This document shows, in pieces, positions 1 through 11,541 of a stretch of 64,000 bases of DNA; within the stretch, counting starts at the first letter, position 1, and each line of letters opens with the position of its first letter. The stretch covers positions 1,096,355-1,160,354 of the forward strand of contig NW_024468512.1 in assembly GCF_001632365.1 (NCBI RefSeq), given 5' to 3'. The notes under the pieces are model-generated. The model saw only the letters and a program-made list of their open reading frames with translations. It searched no databases and had not been told where the DNA came from. The stretch comes from Laetiporus sulphureus 93-53. Taxonomy: Eukaryota > Basidiomycota > Agaricomycetes > Polyporales > Laetiporaceae. Made by a program: the position numbers and the translations under genes.

Positions 1-1328
1 AAGGTACTCACTGAACGGCCGCTTCATGTTTGTCTTGAAGTTTGCAATTCGGTTTGTCCCACGGGTAAGATCGAACTTGGAAATGTACCGCACCCTGCCT
101 TCGCTGGCTCGGCGCAGCTTTCGCGCCCTCCAGCGCAGCAGTACCGGTGCGTACTGCAGATCTAAAATGAGATCTCTCGAAAATAGGGTACTGTGGATAA
201 CCGAACTTACCGTTTCTGGTACGATGAATATAAAACCGAGGAGGCCAATACCTGACAAAATGAACATGATCCAGAAGTTGAAGTGCCAGCCGACGCGCGA
301 CATCGAAATCCATCCGCCGACAAGCGGTCCAATGACTGAGGAAGAGAACAATTATGATCAGTATATGCTGCCTCGAGCATTGACGCTACCTCACCTGGGC
401 CCATAAATGGTGCAGATGCGTACAAGGAAGCAGCCACACCGCGTTCTCTGGCTGTCCATATGTCGGCGAGAGCGGCTCCTGAGTTCGAGAAGGCTGCAAG
501 AAGAAGGAATGAGCGTCTCTGAAGGAGGGGAAGGGAGTTAGACTTACGCGAGACACCGAACATTCCTGCGAGAACACGAGTAGCAAGAAGTGTTGCAATG
601 TTTTTACAGAGTGCTCCGCCTATGTGCAGGAGCATAAAGACGAAGAACGTACAGATGAAGACGATCCGCTACATGGCCAAACACGTCAGAGATACAGACG
701 TGACGACATCAAAAAGCCGCATATACTCACCCTCCCGTACATCTGTGGAATAGAAACGATGCACATAAGCAGATAGAACACTGCAGAAAATTGAACGGTG
801 ACTTGCCTCACTCAACGGCGCCCAGAATAACGGGCTGGGAGGTGCGTGTCAGCAACTCAGCTCGACCAAGGCGCGCATACACTCACCCTACGAAGAAGCC
901 TAATACATAAAGAGACACTCCCAAGAGCGCGACCTCTTTCGATACGTGTAGCTCTTTCACAGTATATGTTATTCCGCCGCTGTATGCACTACTGCAGAAC
1001 GCCGCCACCCACGTCGCATAGGCCAACTAACCATCGTTTAGACCATCAGAACTGTCTTTTCCACAGAGAAATAGACAGTCCCACTCACCTGTATTGTGAT
1101 AACCCATTTCTTCGACTTTTTCCAGTTAAACGGATTTTCGGGATCCCCTTGGTCCCAATCGACCACATACGGGTCCTCCAATGTTCCGCTACCTGGGTAC
1201 CGCTTCTCTGAGGGAGACGGTAAGATGGTGGTATTCTCGCCCAGCTTCAAGTTAGAGGCTGTCTCGCCGTCAGCACCTCGGGCAGCCTCCACATCATTCA
1301 ACGACGAGTTCTGCGACTCGGACATCAT
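1..1328 (-). CDS. MFS transporter, Tpo/DHA1-like, 3' part cut by window edge
   Basis: This is the N-terminal half of a major facilitator superfamily drug/polyamine:H+ antiporter, expected in the plasma membrane. The first exon starts at 1328 (tandem Met-Met) and carries the motif [11 protein letters not shown] just before the first membrane segment, a hallmark of fungal Tpo1/Flu1-like transporters. Later exons read [25 protein letters not shown], a DIWTARERG loop motif and [20 protein letters not shown], then the cytoplasmic loop [15 protein letters not shown]. At least seven short GT-AG introns are needed. The last visible coding bases are followed by a GTGAGT donor about 14 bases from the left edge, so the C-terminal six membrane segments lie outside. 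It is a tandem paralogue of the next gene on the same strand. Substrate cannot be predicted from the sequence. Confidence 0.85.
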
Positions 1329-2428
1329 TGTGAAAAGAGATGATGTGATCAAGTCAATCGCGTCGCTTCCCTGCGCGCCGGCAGATGTTGCGCGATATCT
1401 TCTTGAAGGGGTTCTGCGGCCGTGAGAGCCTGTGGAACGTGGCTTGACCGTAACAGAAGCAGCAAGAACCTCTGGGGACACGAACAAGGAGGCGTTCATA
1501 TACTGTACGTAGACGACCAAAGGGCCGAGTTCTGGACCCGAGATAACCGGAGTCTATTCTTGCAACCAGACCTGCCAACCACTTCAACATGAGTAAGGGC
1601 CGCACCACATCACCGAAGCACGGCGCGTAACTGTTCGCGGATATACGTCTCGTTTAGGCATTCATTCGTGATCCAATCAGCCATCTTGATGCAGAAAATG
1701 CGACACAGATGACATCAGACGAGATATAATCTTGAACATGAAGGCTGATTATACGCCAGTATTTTTCAAGGCGACAGGTCGAGAATGCGTGGGTGCGGCG
1801 AGAAGACCGAGGCAACATAGGCTAAACGCCCGTCGCTCCCATTTGGGGGAGAATGATCAATTGGATCGACTCCGCATCGTCTCGGCATCAAATTCAATCT
1901 GTTCTTCAAGATCGAACACCCACCCCTAACCCGGACCACCGGCCACAAAAATCTAGACACTAAGGAACTCCGGCGTTCTACGCACTTGCATAATTCACTA
2001 GCGCAGTAATCGGTATTGTCGCACATTAGTCTGGTATACCTACATATCGTAGGTTCAACGCTTTCACACTGTTATCATGATCTGCAAAGCTGAATGCAGA
2101 TAACGAACCACGACAGCAGCACGACAGATTGCGACACAGCCTGTGCTAAGCCCTGTTGCCTGGCTGAAAATGGCTACAGTTCGTCTAAATCCCACTACAG
2201 GTGCCATACAGCATTAGGGTATTGGGTGTCGGTACTGCCGGCCAACTGCCCGAGCCATGGCCGAACCTCGATACCTACATATAATTCCCATAAATCGTCC
2301 GTCAATCTTAATGGTAACCGCGGGTCCGCAGCCTTGACTCCACGCCGCTTCCATCATCCACATCCAGGATAGCCCAGCACCTTTTCGCGCAGCTCATTGG
2401 GCCATAGCAGACGGAGGCGATACTGCGG
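1329..2428. other. Intergenic gap between tandem MFS genes
   Basis: About 1.1 kb separates the start of the first MFS gene from the stop of its paralogue. It should hold the promoter of the first gene and the 3' end of the second. Open frames here are short and resemble no family known to me. I see no repeat or mobile element. Confidence 0.5.
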
Positions 2429-4773
2429 TCACGATATCTTCTCATCACACTTCTCGGCAAACACACCACTGGGCGAAATGCTTGCCGCATCCACCACATT
2501 GACAACGCTCGCAGCCGAAACGTGTGCGGAGACCGGCAAAGGGTCCTTCAGCGCCCACTTGGAGTGCATCCGGATCAACGGGCCATATTTCTGTACCGGA
2601 ATACCCGCGAAAGTAACGCTCAGCTCACCTAACTGACGCATGATGCAATGACAGCTACTCACGTAGAAGAAGAACGGCAACGGCATGCAGACGGACACCA
2701 GGATCGCGAAGATTGTGCATGCCCATGCGTCACCGAGGTTCGCGTACATGATGGGAACGACGAGCGGGAAGATCGCTGCACATACTGAGCGCAGGACAAC
2801 TGTCGCTGCGAGTGCGCTTGCGCCGTACATCTGGTAGGCGTCCATGAGGTATTGCGAGAGACCTTGCATGACCAGCGCGACGCCTGTGCCAAAGGGCGCT
2901 CCGGCGAGGATGGGCACGATCCAATGGTACTGCGGATCACTTGTCCTAAGAGACCATCATAACAATGCTGTTACCCAGACGATGGGACTTGGATGATCTC
3001 ACCATGCGAACCAGAAGAGCCCTATTGGCAAACATATTCCGCCGAACATCGGCGAGTACAATCGTCTGCCTCAGCTCACACCTCAGCATGGCCAACCCCT
3101 GTTTCAATGAAAATGCGTGACTCACGCCTCAGGCACCGGCTTTCCTGTCGTGCTGCGATCCAGTGCCGCCCAGTACAGCCTGTTCTGCACCGGCGCCAAA
3201 CACATGCCAAAGGTCGTGCCCACCCCGACGCCGATGAACGCGAGGCCCGCGAGGCCGGGCGACCACCCGCGCTGCACCTCAAACACAATGGGATATGCCG
3301 CAAAGAACGCATATAGGATGGCGTACGCGATGGAGATGTAGATCGCGAGCAGGGTGACGATCGGCTCGGTCGCGAGGAACACTAATGTGCATGGAAAGAT
3401 CGGTGATAAGTCGGCCGATGCACTGAAGAAGACATGAAGGACGCACGAAATGGCCTTGCCATGTTCCTTCTGAAGTTCGCTAGACGGTTCCTCGATCGGG
3501 CGACGTCGAATCTGGAGATGTAGACCGTCTGTCCTTGGCTCTCTCGACGCAATCTCCGCGCACGCCAGCGCAAAAGTACCGGGGAATACTGGTAGAATGC
3601 CGGACCGCGGAGGCAATGAGAAATAGACCGGGTATCCGGTAGAGCGTTCGAGACGTACGGTTTCCGGAGTGACCAAGACGAATCCTGACAGGGAGATGAT
3701 GGCAAGAATAAACATAATCCAAAAGACGAAGTGCCAGCCGAGGCGAGACATAGAGACCCAGCCGCCGACGATAGGTCCCAGCACTGGCAGGAGATCGTTA
3801 AGGATATTGAATAGGCCAATTTTACTGAATACATCACCTGGGCCGAGGAATGGCGCAGACGCATATAGCGACGACGCGACACCGCGCTCTCGAGCCGTCC
3901 ATATGTCAGCCAGTGCAGCACCTGCGTTAGTGAACGCTGCATCGGGGCCGTCAGTGCCAAAGCATGGATGAGAGGAACGGTAGCATGCGCACGTGAGACT
4001 CCGAACATTCCTGCAAGCGTGCGGGTTGCGAGTAGGGTGGCGGTGTTGTGGCAGAGGGCACCGCCTATGTGAAGGAGGGCGAACAAGCAGAAGGTCCCGA
4101 TGAAGACTACGCGCTAGTGGTTGGGGCTGTCATTATCGTGTGGTATGCCGGTGCAGAGACAGCAATAACCTACGCGACCGTACATCTGAGGACGTAGATT
4201 TAGTCAGGCATACTAGTATGCAGTACGGAACATGATATCAATAGGCTTGCCTCACTGAGTGGCGCCCAGAACAGAGGGCTGCGAACGGTGCTAGCTCAGC
4301 ATACCCATATGACTCGTCGGCGAAGTACTCACCCTACCATGAATCCAAGGACGAATAGTGAAACACCAAGCAGCGCCACCTCCCTAGATATGTGCAGATC
4401 TCTCATTGTGTATTCCAGCCCGCTGCTATATGCGCTGCTGCAGAACGCCGCTACCCACGTGGCGAATGCTAACTATGAGAAGCACGCATGGATTCAGGTT
4501 TGTCGGGGGCCGGAACAATGCATGATGATTTTGGCGTACATGTAGAGTTATTAGCCATTTCCTCGGCTTATGCCAATTGAGCGGGTTGTCCGGATCTCCT
4601 TCATCCCAATCGACGATATATGGATCTTCTGCGGTGCCGCTCCCTGGATATCGCGCCTCCTCTGGCGGCGTGCCCGACGTCAGGCTCTTAGTATCGACGT
4701 CGGTAACAGACACTCGGGAGGCGGTCTCGATGTCGTACACCGCCGTCTGCGTAGTGTTCTGGGAATGCGACAT
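2429..4773 (-). CDS. MFS transporter, Tpo/DHA1-like, complete paralogue
   Basis: A complete MFS antiporter of the polyamine/drug DHA1 type, predicted in the plasma membrane. The first exon from 4773 has an acidic N-tail followed by DEGDPDNPLNWHKPRKW. The middle exons encode GGALCHNTATLLATRTLAGMF, the [13 protein letters not shown] loop and GPIVGGWVSMSRLGWHFVFW. A hydrophilic central loop (LLRWRARRLRRESQG) follows. The C-terminal half contains FFAAYPIVFEVQRGW and QGLSQYLMDAYQMYGASALAA. After a last intron with its donor in the 2640s the tail reads YKYGPLIRMHSKWA, the usual positively charged end of these transporters. About eight introns are needed. It is closely related to the truncated gene at the left edge, so the pair probably arose by tandem duplication. 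It is divergent from the 5'-nucleotidase-like gene. Substrate is unknown. Confidence 0.87.
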
Positions 4774-5250
4774 GATCGGGTCTTGTAGGACTGTCCCTCC
4801 AAGTCTCCGTTCTGCACTCCTTTATATCCAAAGTCTGCCGCCGGGTACCTTACGCTTGGATGCTGATTTCTCGGGTATGAAGTGATAATGCTGGGCAGTC
4901 GGCCCCCCGGTCTCCCGGAGGAAGTGGCAAGCATGCAATCACTTGATAAACGGGAGCGCTTGAGGGTGGTTCGCGATGATACGCATCGCAGGTCGTGCTT
5001 GTGTAAGTCGTCATTGTTGCCGTGCACAATGCCTTGGCCATAACGGACTTGCAGAACGTGTAGCGTGTACTGGCATGACATTTGAACAGTCCCATGGCAG
5101 TTGATTCCGCGGGATCGGCGCGCGTGGCTCTTGGCAGTTTCGGCGCTTGTGATTGGCCCGATCTAGCAAGAATTGACCGGTCCTGTTTGTCCTCCGCCAC
5201 GTGCGGATACACCATCGACTGAGCTCGACGCGCAATCCGTGCTCAAGACC
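4774..5250. promoter_or_regulatory. Divergent promoter region, MFS / 5'-nucleotidase
   Basis: A 477-bp gap separates two start codons on opposite strands, so it should contain both promoters. I could not assign a specific transcription-factor site. Confidence 0.4.
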
Positions 5251-8153
5251 ATGTCTGTCGTCCTGCCCATCCTCCATTTCAACGATGTGTATCGTGTCCA
5301 GCCGTTCAGAGTCTCGCCTGATTCACCTGAGACCATTGACGTGACGCAATGGGCTGCGATGCTCGATGACATTCGTGACGGGTGGCCTGTGAGGCCTGAC
5401 GGCAAACGCGACGGCCTTGTCTTGTTCTCCGGAGACGTGTTCTCGCCATCTGTGGAGAGCTCAGTTACGCGAGGAAGCCACATGGTCAGTACTCAAATTA
5501 ACTAGTCGAACGTGGTCTTCGAGGCTGGCAGAATGGTATGGGGATTGATCGCATACTTGTAGGTTCCTGTCTTGAATGCGATCGCGCCAGATGTTGCCTT
5601 GACAGGTCTGCTGCATTCCTTGTTTAGTGTGAGCTTGGGTCTGATAAGACGGTGTGGTCTGTAAGGCAATCACGATTTCGATTTCGGTGAGTCTCGTTGG
5701 CTGGAATGCTGGAATTCGGCACATACTGAGTGGGCTATGTCATAAGGATACCCTCACTTGACAAATCTGATCAACGACACAAACTTCGTAAGTTTCTTTC
5801 TGGAAACTGTACTACGATGCACCTGCTGAAATGAACACCAAAGCCATGGCTGCTGAGCAACATCATAGACATAAATACCGGTCGTGTGCCCGAATGCACG
5901 CATGAATTCCAAGTGCTTGAACGTAGAGGCGTCCGTGTAGGAGTGATCGGGCTTGTGGAGAAGTAAGATCATTCTTTCTTCGGACGTTTGCACGTATTCA
6001 TCGATGCTATGTTCATGGTAGAGAGTGGATCGGCACAGTGTCCTCGTGGCCGGAGAACTTCGAATACAGAAACATGGCCGAGGTCGGCATTGAACTCTCG
6101 AAACGTCTTCGAGACCCGGACGGAGAGCACAAATGCGATATTGTGATCGCGCTGACACATTCACGGTACGTCCTAGTACATGAGTTCATCGCTTTCGGAT
6201 TGGCTGACTTTCCAGTACCATCTATCAACTTCCAGGGTACCGAATGTACGTGCATCTTCGTTTTTTTTTGTACATCCTGCGCGCATATACCCATGTCTTC
6301 TCAAGGATATCGCCCTCGCGAAGGCACTCCACGCACTCTCCCCCGCCTTCCAGCAGAAGACGCCCATCAACAACATGCATGGCGTCGACATCATCCTCGG
6401 CGGGCACGACCACCTCTACTACATCTCACGTGGGGTAACCGCGTGGGAGGGATATGACACCACGCACAGCGTGCTCGGCGCAGAGGCGGATGAGGGCGAC
6501 GTTCTCATCGTCAAGACCGGCTGCGACTTCCGCGACCTCAGCGAGTTCGCGCTAACGCTCGTGGACACACCCCCGAGCAGTGTGCGGAGGAAGGTGATAA
6601 AGGAAATTAGGGGTGCGTGCTCGCGTTTGTGCGTGTTTTGGTCGGTGAAAGAGTGGAGAGGAGTGTAGGGAAGCGACATCAGACGAAGCCGGGCTCGAAG
6701 AAGAATCAGCGAATCGCGAACTTGCTGAAGGATATCCTCGCATCGGTATCGGATGCATTGAAAAAGCCGGTGTGCAAGACGGATGTGGTGCTCGACCTAC
6801 GGTCAGAGCTGATCCGCACGCGGGAGGTGGGATTGCGTGCATACACTGACTATGACGTGTCCCTGCTGACTGATGCATGCCATAGACTGCCTCCGCGAAC
6901 TGGTTCGCGGACGTTCTCCGGCACGCTTATGACGAGATGCCCCAAATGAACGGCGGTTCCGACGGAGTGTTCATCTGCGCTGGTACGCTACGCGGGGACA
7001 GCATGTATGGCCCTGGTACGTCTGCCGCTGTTCCTCTCGACATCCTCTGCTCATGCTGTCACAGGTACCATTGCCCTTGGCAATATTTTGGAGATACTTC
7101 CTTTCGAGGACTCTGTTGTCGTCCTCGAGCTAGATGGCGAGACTATCTGGGCTGCCCTTGAGGAGTCACTGGAGACATGGCCCGCGCAGGAAGGGTGAGC
7201 ACCATCACAGTGCCGTGCGATATGACATGTTTCGTGACCAGAATCATGGTACCGGACAGACGTTTCCCAGTCATCTCAGGCTTCCGTGTATCCTGGGACT
7301 CGCGCCGCCTACCTGGCGAACGCGTTCTCGGCGTATGGTTGCTCCAGGAGCTCTCAGGAAGTGCAAGCACGAGTGCCTCGCCCACGCCCACTCCGTCTGC
7401 AACGTCATCTATGACCAGCTTGCAGTCAATACAATCGACGGCCAGCGGCGCCGCCTCGCCTGCGTACATGCTCGTCGACGGCGAGCCGATCCCTCGCTCC
7501 AAGAAGGGGCGCAAGTACCGCATGGTGACCCGCGAGTATATGGCGGAGGGCTATGACGGGTTCGAAGCCCTCAAAGGACAGAAATATCTGGTGGATGATG
7601 AGAGTGGACAGCTCATGAGCGCGTTAGTGCGCAAGTACTTGCTTGGTCAGTCTTTCTATCAGAAAGTGCTAGGACGGCGGGCGCTGACGACCTCACGACA
7701 GGTTGCCGCTACGTGAATCGCATGTCACGTCTCAGCATCAGCGACGAAGCGGAGCCGCAGCCGACGCTGCATCCTGACACGCAAAACATCATCATGCGCG
7801 AGAGAGCCCGACAAGAGCGCTATGAACGAAACTCGCAAACGCAACCTCCTAGTCGTTCTGGTTCAGAACACCACTTGCACCATCACCATCATTTAGGCAT
7901 CGCAAACAAGTGGCGACATGCTGCGCGGCTTGCACTGCGTTGGTCGCGAGCGCATTACCAGGATCACTTCGGCGTGTCACTAAGGGAACACATGAGCGGC
8001 GTCGATACTTTTGACGGGAACAGAGTCAGAAAGGGAATGGCTTCGCAGAGAGGTCCCACGAGGGGAGATGATGGAGGAGAAGGTGAAAATGAAGACCTTG
8101 CAGTGATCCATCCAGTCGTGGATGGAAGGCTCAAGGATGAAGGACGGACATGA
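5251..8153 (+). CDS. 5'-nucleotidase-like metallophosphoesterase
   Basis: A two-domain phosphoesterase related to bacterial UshA and animal 5'-nucleotidase. The start at 5251 gives MSVVLPILHFNDVYRV, so the catalytic domain begins at once and there is no signal peptide; a cytosolic enzyme is likely. Metal-ligand motifs appear in order across spliced exons: HFND, FSGDVFSPS, LTGNHDFDFG, ALTHSR and GGHDH. The second domain follows (NWFADVLRHAYDEMPQ, GTLRGDSMYGPG, GNILEILPFEDSVVVLELDG), as expected for the substrate-binding 5_nucleotid_C domain. Around ten introns are required. The C-terminus extends well past that domain and includes a His-rich run (HHLHHHHH near base 7875) and a polar acidic tail, ending at 8153. 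Substrate could be nucleotides or another phosphomonoester. Confidence 0.88.
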
Positions 8154-8449
8154 ACATCATCACTGAAGGTAGTGGAGGTCTCTTCTCGCAGCGAAGAATC
8201 AAGTTACTGATTCGCACGACTAGAACGTTCGACTGCGGAAAAATGTACAACCAACACAGACCGATGAAAGCTCATATGTAGATTGATAAGTTCGTGCCTT
8301 TCGAGCAAATTCATTGTGCCTTCAATATAAAACAGTGAATTCGTGGTAGTGGTACAGAGAACGGACACAGCGGTGGATTGATGATACTTGATCTCAATGA
8401 ATATCATTGTCTACCGACGGTAACGCCCGACTCACCAAATGTGCGATGC
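8154..8449. other. Convergent intergenic gap
   Basis: Nearly 300 bases between two genes converging tail to tail. No gene or structured element is seen; it should hold both 3' ends. Confidence 0.4.
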
Positions 8450-9227
8450 TCATACTGGTGGTGTGGGAGGAGATGAGATTTCTGGTATCCGAACCTTCGG
8501 CGCTGCATCTCCGGAAATTGTCCTCGCATGGTGTGCGAGAAGCCCGACCGCGGAGCCAACACCCGCCCCGCCCAGAATTACTGGCATACAATGAAGCTGA
8601 GTGCAGACAACATAGTGGAAGTGGAACTCACAATTTACAATGCTTGCACGTTTCCACAAAATTGCTGGGGTGAGTACAGCGAATAGAATGCCACCGATGG
8701 TGGAGTGGTCGTCAGCCCGGATAGAGGCGGTCTATGCATAGCCAACGCTCAAAATAAGAATCAAGAGAGAGAGAGAGATGTAGCAGCGTACGTCATATGC
8801 TGCATGTATGCGCCGTGTCCGAACCTGGCCCGCATTTGAGTATGCCGATCTCGCGTACTCAAACCCGCCACCCGCGACGATGCCTGCAAGTTCCCACCAC
8901 AGGTTCAACGCGCACATTATAGCAGGTCGAACTACTGTGCTCACCAACAGAGCCCCCTATCCATGTCGCTCGCAGCAGCCGATTGATCGTGAATTGCGCT
9001 CTCCCGTAACGTGAGAGGGCGAATGCGGAGTAGAGCGGCGGGGTAAGCAGAGACAGGAGCTGGTACCCCTTTGTCATGCCCCGCCTCACCATGAATTCCA
9101 CATCGGCAGCGTGTGCCTGGGGAGTCTCAGAGACTACGGAGTTGTCCAACATGGGTGGAGGCAACGTTGAGGGAAGAGGAAGAACATCTCGGGGCATCGG
9201 GACAGACGCGAGGGAAACGCGACGCAT
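8450..9227 (-). CDS. Small conserved membrane protein, unknown function
   Basis: Four exons join into an open frame of about 200 residues. The N-terminal exon reads PLPSTLPPPMLDNSVVSE and then MTKGYQLLSLLTPPLYSAF. Two glycine-rich probably membrane-inserted stretches follow, one with WIGGSVGIVAGGGFEYAR and one with GGILFAVLTPAILWKR running into LILGGAGVGSAVGLLAHH. The tail is polar and proline-rich, ending at 8450. The splice junctions keep frame (donors GTGAGC, GTACGC and GTGAGT; acceptors TTGCAG, CATAG and GCCAG). I recall similar Gly-rich membrane proteins in other fungi but cannot name a domain or function. An alternative start codon lies in frame at 9197. Confidence 0.7.
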
Positions 9228-9729
9228 ACCACGTGACCATGATCCCAAGTGACGTAATAATGTCGCGGTACAGCTCCAAAACGTATTGCGCTGAATTATT
9301 GTAACTTGCATAATCGAATTAACTGCCAATCATACTGAGCATGAGGACCGGGTATGTTTTGGAACGGCGAAGCGCTGTAGAACGAGCGAAGGAGACGCCA
9401 CAACACTCACGCTATGGCAAAAAGTGGTTGGGAGATCACTTCCATCGTGTTGTTTGGAGGACACAAGACAGACACGTCGTAATCTCTTGAATGCAATGAG
9501 TGGCACTTTATGTGAAACGATCGCTCCCACCTTACACGTTGGATGACACCATGTGCCTGTGCGGGTTCACAGGTCGTGAGAACTGCGAGCATCCGACATG
9601 AGCTGCTTCTAGTATGAACGTTTGAACGCTCAACGACTCGGAGCCTCGGCACCCACCAGGCCATCAGACAGGTTGGTGGTAGAAAGCAGACGAACTATAC
9701 GTGAGAAGTACGAGATACAACACAACAAG
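9228..9729. other. Intergenic gap
   Basis: Upstream region of the small membrane protein gene. Open frames are short and unconvincing, and no element is recognised. Confidence 0.35.
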
Positions 9730-11218
9730 ATGCCAGATGGTCGTACAACTATGACAGGGAGCACGTTCAAGAGTTTACTGACGCCAGATGGCACCAAGTG
9801 TGTGCGGCGCTTCCCGCGGGCGTTCAAGTTCGTCACCTACGTTGAGCCGAGGTAAGTACTTAGTACTGCTCCTTCGACTCGGCTCATCACTGCACTATAG
9901 TAGTATCCTGCGTGAAAACTGGCTCGGCCTTCGCTCTACGTGCATGTTCATCTGTTTCATGCCCTTTTACCAAAAACATATATCTGTCAGCTGAGTATGG
10001 CTACAGGGGGTGCGCGCTTTGCTATAAATTCCTCATGCGAGAGGGCCAGTGTGCAGCATTTCACCTGCTCTGTCGAGAAAATCGTGCCAACGTGCGGTAC
10101 GGAGAGGTTCCGGTGGGGTATGAAATCTCGAGTGAATGCTTCGTATCACATCTGCAACGGGTACGTAACATACCGAGACGATCAGCGTTGATTGTGATAT
10201 AGTCTATCCAGGATCCCTCCCACCTCTGAAACCTTCGCAGTCAAATTATCAGGCGAATCCATGTATTCTAGAACTCCATCTAAACCTGCTGACCTCAGTA
10301 TTTGGTTTCGTTTGACAGATCCATGATTGCCCTGGGCGTTTTTAGCTGAACTGCCGTGATATCGCAGTCTGGCACATCAGCTGTCTTCTATAGCCCTCCT
10401 TCTCCACTGAATTGCCACCGGAGGAATATGTCAGGATGCGTCGATTCGACTGCTTCTCCATTGAGTTCAAGAATGCTGCTCGTATACAAATTGACATCAT
10501 TACACATAGAAGCATCCATCCTGATCTCATGAAGGCCGTGCTGCGAGACGCACCTGCTTAGATCACGCTCACACCACTCTGCCCTATCCTACTGAAGTTC
10601 GGCCGCCTGAGCCTGGGTGTATCCCTCTGTTCTTTTGTTTCGACGTCTCCCACAGGAAGCGTGTCGCTGCCTATACGTTTCATTGATGTCTCCTTCTTGC
10701 AGACCCATGATGATAATGCTCTAGCCTTCTCGCTCATTTTCATCCCTTGTAGCTCTAGCGGATGTAATTGGTTCCATTCATGGACATCTATTTACACCAT
10801 TCTATTGCGTACGGGCGCAATCTGAGAGGTCACTTCAATGAATCCATCCGAAAACGATACTTATTATTCTGTTTTCATGCAGACACCAGCTGAGACCTCC
10901 ACGCAGGGTCTCTGTGGCGCGGTTTCAGAATGAAGATACTGAAACACAGCGCACCATGGGCATTGATGGGACGTTTGTAACAAAGGGCTGGACGCGGAGG
11001 CTCCTGTGGACTCGACGTTGTGTGGTCTTCGTGTACGGGCTGTGTTCAGCTAGATGTTCTTCTGGCGAGCATATCCGGATTATGTGGTGCGCACAGATCA
11101 ACTACGATGGTGGGACACAAATTGTTGGCGCGTACTGACACAGAACGCCCGTTAGTAACCGCCATGTCACTAGGCCCACGGCCAGGGGCTTCTTCATCTT
11201 CGCGTCAATGATATGCCA
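9730..11218 (+). other. Unresolved coding-like region, possible spliced gene or pseudogene
   Basis: Several plus-strand stretches look protein-coding but do not assemble cleanly. From 9730 a frame reads MPDGRTTMTGSTFKSLLTP, with a GTAAGT donor near 9851. Between 9995 and 10180 there is MATGGARFAINSSCERA, then TERFRWGMKSRVNASYHI before another donor. Around 10420-10555 a frame gives EYVRMRRFDCFSIEFKNAA, ending at a TAG. Frames do not join without assumptions, and stops fall inside plausible exons. It may be a decayed gene, an intron-dense gene whose exons I have not resolved, or chance. No family was recognised. Confidence 0.3.
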
Positions 11219-11541
11219 CTGAGTCATAGCCCGCTTGTACCTTACAAGTCGACTAGACGTCAGAATATTAATATGAGTTGATTGTTCCTGGTACAAGACG
11301 CCCTCTCCTTCCGACTCAGGCTGGAAACTTCTGCTGACTTTGTTCGGCCTTTTCTCGAATCATGATACTGATGTAGGTATCAATCATCAAGGCACCATCC
11401 TCTGTCAAAAACGCCGCAACCCAGTTCACGCCATTTGCCAACGTGGACCTATAAAGCTAAAGCGCACTTCTTTGGCTCAGCTGGAGACTCCCTCACGGCG
11501 ACCACAGATACACCCCCCAGTCATCACCACATTCGTTACCA
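11219..11541. other. Upstream region of DUF6534-like gene
   Basis: About 320 bases with no convincing frame. They probably contain the promoter of the downstream membrane protein gene. Confidence 0.3.
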
